Shown here: piece after piece, positions 1-6,300 of the stretch | How the letters are laid out: the number at the start of each line of letters is the position of its first letter | How positions within the stretch are numbered: position 1 is the stretch's first letter | Assembly: GCA_035527455.1 (NCBI GenBank) | Contig: DATLAN010000512.1 | Coordinates: 1 to 19,191 of the forward strand | Reading direction: 5' to 3' | Length of the DNA stretch: 19,191 nucleotides | Origin: DATLAN01 sp035527455 | Lineage (GTDB): Bacteria > Planctomycetota > Planctomycetia > Pirellulales > Thermoguttaceae | Program-made: the position numbers and the translations under genes | Notes under the pieces: model-generated | What the model was told of the DNA's origin: nothing | The model's database searches: none | Seen by the model: only the letters and a program-made list of their open reading frames with translations

Positions 1-155
1 TGGGCGAGCTGCTTTCGGCGATCGAGGAAGACCGCGAGCCCTCGCACAGTGCCCGCAACAATCTAAAAAGTCTCGCCCTCTGTTTCGCCGCCATCGCCAG
101 CGCCGAGCGCCACGAGCCGATCGTCCCGGGCACGGTGCGGAAGATGCCGGAGTGA
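1..155 (+). CDS. Gfo/Idh/MocA-family oxidoreductase, C-terminal end (partial)
   Basis: Only the last 50 codons are present, read in the frame starting at base 3 and ending at TGA 153-155. The peptide begins GELLSAIEEDREPSHSARNN and ends GTVRKMPE. A stretch of the form 'L..AIEE.REP...ARNNLKSLAL..AA..SAE...P' is the typical C-terminal helix and tail of Gfo/Idh/MocA NAD(P)-dependent sugar or inositol dehydrogenases, which are very numerous in Planctomycetota. The Rossmann domain and catalytic residues lie outside the window, so substrate cannot be guessed. The family call rests on the tail pattern alone. Confidence 0.68.
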   Translation, partial: GELLSAIEEDREPSHSARNNLKSLALCFAAIASAERHEPIVPGTVRKMPE

Positions 156-261
156 TAAGAGGGGCGTTCACGCCCCTTCCCGTCGCAGCCGGTAGTAGGC
201 CCGACATTCATGTCGGGTGGACGGGGAGATCAAACTGCCGCCCTCCAACCACAGCGCAGCC
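156..261. other. Short intergenic spacer with a palindromic repeat
   Basis: No gene is seen between the oxidoreductase stop and the end of the next minus-strand gene. Bases 200-217 form a perfect hairpin with 7-bp arms (CCCGACA/TGTCGGG) and a 4-base loop, set in a 'GTAGGCCCGACATTCATGTCGGG' type context that resembles dispersed REP-like elements of this phylum. It could also help end transcription of the oxidoreductase, but no T-run follows it. Confidence 0.45.
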
Positions 262-1215
262 CTATTTACCGGGGCCCCCTTCAATCGGCACTTTGCCATG
301 CTCACTTTGTAGTCTTCCGCCCGCTGTCTGCGCACAGTGTGATGCCGAACAACATCTATAGGGCTCAAAAAAAAGGGGGTCCAAAACCACGTTCTCCAAG
401 AGATTCGCTATGTAGCCTGCTGCCATCGGTGCATTGGCACGGGCCGGGCTAGGGTGCGCGAACTGGTTTCGTGTCCTCAGCGCCGGTTCGAGAACATCCA
501 TCTTCCGCTTATTGATTATCTTCGCGACCCTACAAACATCTAGTACTAGCCATTCGGAGTCAGGAAAGTCATCCGCGCTAGTCACCGCATCGTATGTTTT
601 GCCTTTCCTGCGGTAACGACACGTGAGTTCGTTGTTGAATGTGTGAAGATGGTTCTTACACACCCACCGTCTAATGTGATCATAGGAAAGGTTCCATGCC
701 ATCACGATTGCCGCTCGATTTGCATCGGCCTTGAGGCACTTCAGCGTCTCGTTAAGGAATGCTTCTTGTTGTGGCTCAACTACCTTTACAGCAAGAGATT
801 CAAGGCTCTTCGATACCGCCTTTCGCTCAGGCTCACTATCTCCTTCTGTCGACTTCAATTGTGTCTCGTATTCCACCCTTACACCTTTGGGCATGTAGTA
901 TTGCACGATATACGTTGCAGGTCTCATTCCAAGAAAGCTCCACAACGTCTCTCTTATCAGATGCTCGCATTCGAGAACGTGCTCATCATTGCTGAGTTCG
1001 CGCAGCACACTCGCAGTCCACGTCTGGCTGACGATCAACCGCCTTACCACAAACTCTGCATCAGCCTCTGTGAACCGTTTGTCTTCGGCCAAGAGATATG
1101 CAAAGTGCTTGAGAATTCCCCTCGGCTCCCACTTGTGGAAAGCCGCGGCGTCTGGCATTTGCCGAAGAATCGACTTGAGCATACCTGTCGATAGTAACCG
1201 CGGTTGATCTCGCAT
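262..1215 (-). CDS. HEPN-like domain protein of unknown role
   Basis: A 317-residue reading frame starting at ATG 1213-1215. Residues 150-190 form two amphipathic helices with the pattern 'ANRAAIVMAWNLSYDHIRRWV', and residues 245-275 hold 'RTRNQFAHPSPARANAP'. R249 and H254 fit the R-X4-H signature of HEPN ribonuclease-like domains, and 'RN..AHPSP' is common in HEPN-type proteins linked to abortive infection or nucleotide-level defence. Family knowledge therefore suggests a stress or defence RNase, but no partner such as a MNT nucleotidyltransferase is adjacent. The gene is visibly AT-richer than its neighbours, which suggests transfer. The last 34 residues follow a run of eight T on the coding strand and look unlike the rest; a one-base slip there would give a different tail ending near base 168, so the true C-terminus is uncertain. 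Confidence 0.6.
   Translation of the reverse strand: MRDQPRLLSTGMLKSILRQMPDAAAFHKWEPRGILKHFAYLLAEDKRFTEADAEFVVRRLIVSQTWTASVLRELSNDEHVLECEHLIRETLWSFLGMRPATYIVQYYMPKGVRVEYETQLKSTEGDSEPERKAVSKSLESLAVKVVEPQQEAFLNETLKCLKADANRAAIVMAWNLSYDHIRRWVCKNHLHTFNNELTCRYRRKGKTYDAVTSADDFPDSEWLVLDVCRVAKIINKRKMDVLEPALRTRNQFAHPSPARANAPMAAGYIANLLENVVLDPLFFEPYRCCSASHCAQTAGGRLQSEHGKVPIEGGPGK
367..374. other. A8 homopolymer inside the HEPN-like gene
   Basis: Eight A followed by five G on the plus strand (T8 preceded by C5 on the coding strand). It falls at the codons for Leu281-Phe282-Phe283, just where the recognisable protein seems to end. Both the zero frame (to 262) and the -1 base alternative (to 168) stay open for 30-70 codons beyond it. 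This may be a sequencing or indel hot spot, or a slippage site. Confidence 0.4.
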
Positions 1216-1375
1216 TGTGTTGGCTCGCAGTGCAGCTTAGGTCTACTGCATAGGTTCTCCGAGAGACATCTTCAGTCGCTACGTTTGGTTGGGGCCGAGA
1301 AAAAAGCGTAAAGAAGTGGGGCAGCACTCTGGCCACTTCCATACATGTCATCTTGTTGTTTGTGGGGACTGAGCA

Positions 1376-1705
1376 TCATCCGGTTGCCTTTTCCACGATG
1401 GCGATTTCTTCGTCGCTTGGTTTGTACAGTTCGTACACCAGCCCTTCGGTTTGGCGGTCGGTAGCGTCGATCTGGCACTGGATGACCGTCTTGTCCTGCG
1501 AGGTCCCTGCCGCAGCCAACTGCTTGTGCGGCGCCGGCATCCCCTGTTCCGTGAAGGCATAGGGCGAAACTCGGCGTCCGCCATGGGCCGTCTTGACGTT
1601 TGAGGTCACATATGGCGACCGCAAACCGGCGAATTCCTCCCGGGTCGGTTGCAGCCCTCGATGCGCTCCAACGGAATCAAGGAAGTCGTACAACTCGATG
1701 GTATG
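1376..1705 (-). pseudogene. Fused fossil: ORF6N-domain fragment plus type IIG restriction/methylase-like C-terminus
   Basis: About 109 codons of recognisable sequence at the 3' end of a longer, otherwise meaningless open frame. Roughly 1541-1660 encodes 'LQPTREEFAGLRSPYVTS' and 'GGRRVSPYAFTEQG', the signature of ORF6N domains (phage antirepressor-like: '..LT.EEF..LRSQ..TS..GGRRY.PYAFTEQG'). It breaks off where ORF6N proteins continue into their C-terminal half. Immediately after, 1379-1540 encodes 'HKQLAAAGTSQDKTVIQ' and 'LVYELYKPSDEEIAIVE', matching the usual last residues of TaqI/Eco57I-like restriction-methylase proteins ('LVYELYGLTEEEI.IVE'). No methylase, nuclease or ORF6N N-terminus is present. 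I read it as two gene remnants joined by deletion, not a working protein, although the downstream frame is intact. Confidence 0.65.
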
Positions 1706-1914
1706 CCGTAACGGTGGGGGGCACAAGGAGGGACGAGAGGATTTCGGATTCCGCGGGCGGCCAAATCCAGATTGACAGCAGCCGCTACCTATGATACATT
1801 TGTGCATGTATGAAGCCGGTGAAGTGGATCTTCGACAACTGGAACTGCGGCCGGAGTGGCGAGTTGGGAGTGCCGAAAGCGGGCCGCCGGCGCATGCGTA
1901 TCGGGGTGTCTTTT

Positions 1915-2145
1915 GCATTGTTGCCGCAGGAACAGCGAAATCGGAAAAAACTGGCAAACAATGCCGTAAGTGTTTCTGCAGGCAAGTCTTACGCCGAAGA
2001 CGCAACTCGCGAGTCCAGCCGGACGGACCGCCCTTGTCAAGACCCCAAACGGTGAGCCAAGTTGGCTGCTGACAAGGAGTTGGGAAAACCGGGCCGGTCG
2101 GCAACCGAGGGCCGTGCAGGCGTGGGGCGGAGAACAATCCGTTAC
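1915..2145 (-). repeat. Dispersed repeat copy A (about 230 bp)
   Basis: Read on the minus strand, this stretch aligns with 18285-18525 on the plus strand. The best-conserved part is 'CTTACGGCATTGTTTGCC' followed by a T-rich run and 'TTTCGCT' (copy A) against 'CTTACGGCATTGTTTTCC' and the same T-rich block (copy B). Upstream in both is 'TCGGCGYAAGAC', then 'TTGACAA', and at the outer edge a 'GC..GCGTGGGGCGG.AACAA' block. Spacing of the blocks is nearly the same in both copies. No convincing protein is encoded. It may be a degenerate mobile or regulatory repeat. Confidence 0.6.
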
Positions 2146-2272
2146 GAGCCCGCCATGCCGTCGGCCGCCGTGAGCGTAACCGATCGCCGGGCAAGGCCTT
2201 GCGGCAATTCGCGCGGCGGGCATGTGCGGCCGTTGTTGCGATTCGACGGAAAAACCGAGTAAAAACGCCCGC

Positions 2273-2428
2273 TCACTCCGCCTTCCGCCGCAACGAGAAG
2301 GCCGTGTAGTGGATGCCCGTCTCGTCGACGACCATCGCGCCGCCGGGGGCCAGGTATTGGCGGGTCACCGCGAACGGCGGCAACGGGTTCTCCTTCAGCG
2401 CCGTGTCGACCGATCGGAATGAGGTCTC
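2273..2428 (-). pseudogene. Orphan C-terminus of an unidentified protein, in frame behind the HAD stop
   Basis: Directly after the TAG that ends the HAD gene, the same frame stays open for 51 codons to a TGA at 2273-2275. It reads ETSFRSVDTALKENPLPPF, then VTRQYLAPGGAMVVDETG and HYTAFSLRRKAE. It has coding-like composition and the look of a conserved planctomycete protein tail ('PPF...RYLAPGG...DETG.HY..F.L'). It has no own start codon. It is probably the remnant of a deleted gene that came to lie against the HAD gene; stop-codon readthrough is a less likely alternative. Confidence 0.5.
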
Positions 2429-3265
2429 CTACCCCAACAACCACTCGACCACCTGGACCAGGCCGTCTTCGTCGTGGCCCCGCGCGATGCGGTCGGCGGC
2501 GGCTTTGACTTCCGGCAGGGCGTTGCCCATGGCCACGCCGAGCCCGGCGGCGAGGATCATGGGGATGTCGTTCACGTCGTCGCCGACCGTGCAGATCGAG
2601 GAGACGTCGATCTCCCATTCGGCCGCCAGACGACGAATCGCCGACCACTTGGTCACGCCGGCCGGGGCCAGCTCGCACATGAAGCCCGTGTAGCGAGGGC
2701 TGCGCAAAACGTGTGTGTAGAGCCGCCCGGGAAATCCGCGTTGAAGTTCGTGCTCCAAATCGAGCATCTGGGCCTTGGTCCCCATCACGAACACGTTGAA
2801 CACGTCCGGCGGCGGATCGGCGACCAACTTCGGGCAAAGCCGGCCGCAATCGGGGTTCCTCGCAAGATACTCGGCCAGTTCCGGACTGCCGACCTCGTCG
2901 CGGAGGTAGTAGTAGTCGAAGCCCTCGGCGTACGTGTCGGCACACAGCACCGGGTCGTAGCCGCATCGGGCGACCGCGGCCAGCGCGTCGCAGAGCAAGC
3001 GTCGATCGAACTGGGCCCGGAAGAGCGTGCGGTGGTCGATCGGGTCTTTGACCAGCGCCCCGCTGGCGGTGACCAGCGGCACGTCGATCGCCAGCGGCTC
3101 GACCAGGTGCAGCGTCCGGCTGTAGCGCCGCCCGGTGGCCAGCACGACGTGGACGCCCGACCGGCCGGCGCGGACCAGCGCCTCCTGCGTAGCCGGGGTG
3201 AGTTCGTCGTTGCTGTTCAGTAGCGTGCCGTCGATGTCGATGGCCAGCAGGCGGTGGGTCGGCAT
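2429..3265 (-). CDS. Cof-type HAD-superfamily phosphatase
   Basis: A 278-residue soluble hydrolase of the Cof/YidA (HAD-IIB) type, which dephosphorylates sugar phosphates and other small phosphate esters through an aspartyl-phosphate. Motif I is DIDGTLL, with nucleophile D10 and D12; motif II is T44 in LATGRR; motif III is K206 in VTKWSAI; motif IV is GDDVNDIPM at 228-236, which holds Mg2+. The C2-type cap lies at about residues 85-195. Length and motif spacing are normal, so it is probably intact and active. The bases before the ATG are pyrimidine-rich with no Shine-Dalgarno site, and the upstream 60 bases are the GAATTAT array shared with the end of the Hcp-like gene. Being on the same strand, it could be co-transcribed with that gene across the 65-base gap, though a functional link is not evident. 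Substrate unknown. Confidence 0.9.
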   Translation of the reverse strand: MPTHRLLAIDIDGTLLNSNDELTPATQEALVRAGRSGVHVVLATGRRYSRTLHLVEPLAIDVPLVTASGALVKDPIDHRTLFRAQFDRRLLCDALAAVARCGYDPVLCADTYAEGFDYYYLRDEVGSPELAEYLARNPDCGRLCPKLVADPPPDVFNVFVMGTKAQMLDLEHELQRGFPGRLYTHVLRSPRYTGFMCELAPAGVTKWSAIRRLAAEWEIDVSSICTVGDDVNDIPMILAAGLGVAMGNALPEVKAAADRIARGHDEDGLVQVVEWLLG

Positions 3266-3278
3266 GGAAGAGAAGGAG

Positions 3279-3345
3279 GAATTATGAATTATGAATTATG
3301 AATTATGAATTATGAATTATGAATTATGAATTATGAATTATGAAT
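3279..3345. repeat. Heptanucleotide tandem array (GAATTAT), 9 copies plus 4 bases
   Basis: Nine perfect, head-to-tail copies of GAATTAT at 3279-3341 followed by GAAT. It lies in the short gap between the HAD gene and the Hcp-like gene and overlaps the 3' end of the latter: the last residues (His-Asn-Ser) and the TAA stop are built from repeat units. Perfect identity of all copies points to recent slippage expansion. Confidence 0.97.
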
Positions 3346-6300
3346 GAGGTTGTGGAGGGTCTGTTCGGTCGGGCGAGGTTCTTGGGCGTGGCGGCCGGTT
3401 GGGGCGAGCGGATCGAATTCGGTGAGCCAGAAGAGGTCGAGGGAGTATTCGTTTTGCTGTTCGGTCGAGGGCAACGGGGCCGCCGCCGGGGCCGGCTGCG
3501 GGGTGGAGAGGTCGATCAATTCGAGGGCGCTGAGGAAGTCGGTCTGGTTGTTTCGGGCCAGAAGCACGTCGGTGGCATTCACGCGCCCATCGCGGTTGTA
3601 GTCGTAGGGGAAATCGATCGGCGCGGGGTCGAGGAAACTCCGCGGGTTGTTGCGGGCCAGGAGCAGATCGATCGTGGTGACCCGGGCGTCGGCGTCCGAG
3701 TTGCCCGACTCGGCCACGGCGTTGCCGAAGTAGAAGACGTCGGGTTCGGCCAATCCGGTGGTTTGCTCGTTGGCCAAGACGGTGACTTGCAGCCACCGGT
3801 TCTCGATGGCGTGGTCGTCCCAGATGATCGTCACGCGGTCGGAACCCAGCACGCCCTCGCCCGGCCGCACGCTGACGCCGGCCGGCTCCGGGGCGTTGCT
3901 CCAGCCGGGACCGTCGGGGTCGGCGTCGTTGCCCACTTTCAGCTCGAAGTAGTCCGCCGCGCTGATCGGACCCTCGACCGCCGGCAGACCGGCGATATCG
4001 ACCATGATGCCGTTGATCCCCCGGCTGAAGCTGGTGTAGTTGGCCGATCCGGCCGCCTCGCCGGGAAAAAGGGCCCGCTTGCCTGAGGCGATCGCCCCGT
4101 CGTCGGCCGCACCCGCCGCGGGATCGTGCTCGTCGAAGGCAGAGTTGTTGTAGAAGACGTGGCGATCGAGCACCCCCGCGCTGATCGTCGAGATGACCCA
4201 GTTGATGGTGATTTCGTCGCCCGGCTCTCCGGTTTGCGGATCGATCGGCGTGTAGACCATCGACCCGGCGGGCACGTTCAGCGAGACGGTATCGATCGGC
4301 AGGGGAAGCCCTTCGACCGACGCGTTCTCGTAGCGACGGATCGAGGACCAGGCGAACTGCCACTCGACGAGTTTCTGTCCGTCGCCCGGCTTGACGATCT
4401 CCAGGGTGACGTTGTCGAAATGCGGCCCGCGCAACAACCCCTCGAGCAGCTTCGGCGAGGCCTTCGACAGCGGAGCCGCGAACCGGAAATCCTTCAGCGT
4501 CACCGCCGGGTCCGAGGGCAAGCCGGTGCCGGCTTCGATATCGGCCACCGCGCCGAACTGGAACCAGTCGACGTCGATCCAACCCCGGTGATTCGCGTCG
4601 CCGCTTTCCCCGGGGATCTCGTCGATCCGCAGATACATCTCGTAGTCGTCGGCCGTGGAACCGACCAGTTCCACGGGCGAGCAGACCGGTTCGATGGTGA
4701 CCGTCCTCTCATCCCAGCCCCCGACGATGTCTCCCTGCGACTGTCCGGACGGATCGAACTCGGTGTAGCTCATCTGGGCTTCGCGGGCGCGGAGGCAGAC
4801 GGCCTCCAGGGGCACCGGTTCGCCGGCGACCGAGGCCACGTCGTACGAGGTGATCAGCACGTCCCGGAGATCCCACTCCAAGAACCGCTGCCTGTCGGCC
4901 GGCCGGACGACGTGAAGGGTGGCCTCGGGGAGTTGGCGGCCTCGAAGCAGTTCCTCGAACAGTTGCGGCGAGGCCTTCGACAGCGGAACGACGAACTGGA
5001 AGTCTTCCAGTTCCAACGTCACCGACTGCTGGCCGCCGCCGATGATTCCGCCGAACGAGGCAACGCCGCCGAAATGGAACGCGTGAACCTCGATCCACTC
5101 GCGGTGGTCCCGGTCGGTGCTGTCGCCGCGAATGTCGCCCACCTGCAGGAACATCTCGTACGTATCGGGCTTCGACCCGACCAACTCGTCCCGCGCCGGG
5201 ATCCACTCGTTCACCATCGTCTCGTCCCAAGCGGCGATGATTTCCTGCGGCGGAGAATCGCCGTCGTAGTAGGTCATCGTTCCCCTTTCGGCGTTTACGG
5301 AAAACGCATCCACCGGCACGGTGTGCCCTTCGACCGACGCCGTTTGATAGGAGGTGATCGCGCACTGCTGCAACTGCCACTTGGCCAGCTTCTCTCCTCC
5401 GCCGGCGCGGACGACCTCCAGCCGGACGTCGGCATGGAGCTGCCCCCTCAACATCCCCTCGAGCAGCTTGGGCGAGGCCTTCGACAGCGGAGCCACCAGC
5501 CGGAAATCCTCCAGCGACACGGCCGCCTCGTATTGCCCGCCGCCGATCACGCCGGTGAACGCGGAGGACCCGCGAAAACCGAACCGGTCCACGTCGATCC
5601 ACCCCGGGTGATTCGCGTCGGTGCACTCTCCGGGGATCTGGTCGATCCATAGATACAGATCGTAGTCGTCGGCCGTCGAGCTGGCCAACTCGACCGGAGA
5701 GCAAACCGGTTCGATCTCGACCAACCTCGCGTCCCAGCCCGCGACGACGTCTCCCTGCGGCCGGCCGGTGGACGGATCGAACTGGGTATAGGTCATCTGG
5801 CCCTCGGCGGCGCGGAGGCAGAAGGCCTCCAACGGCACCGACTCGCCCGCGACCGAGGCCACGTCGTACGAGGTGATCAGCACGTCGCGGAATTCCCACT
5901 GGAGGAACTGCTCCCTGGTGCCCGGCCGCACGGCGTGAAGCGTGGCCTCGGGAAGCTGGCGTCCTCGCAGCAGTTCCTCGAACAGCTTCGGCGAGGCCTT
6001 CGACAGCGGAACGACGAACTGGAAATCTTCCAGCTCGATGGGGGCCGACGGCAGGCCGCCGCCGGTTCCTCCGCCCACCGGCATCCCGCCGAAATGGAAC
6101 GCGCCGACCTCGATCCACTCGTGGTGGTTCTCGTCAACGCTGTCTCCGCGGATGTCGCCCACCTGCAGGAACAGGTCGTAGGTGTCCGACTCCGAAGCGA
6201 CCAACTCGTCCCGCGAGGAGACCAACTCACTCACCATCGTCTCGTCCCAGACGGCGGTGATCTCTTCCGGCGGAACGTCGCCGGTGTAATAGGTCATCGA

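Noticed and set aside
2474..3223. Plus-strand frame opposite the HAD phosphatase, and the large overlapping minus frame 2142-2966
   Set aside because: Both are alternative-frame readings of the HAD gene, whose four catalytic motifs are clear.
4126..5652. 508-codon open frame on the plus strand, antisense to the Hcp-like gene (also 5935-7512)
   Set aside because: High-GC shadow of the real gene; Arg/Asp/Val-rich, with the domain repeats mirrored in it, and no signal or family motif.
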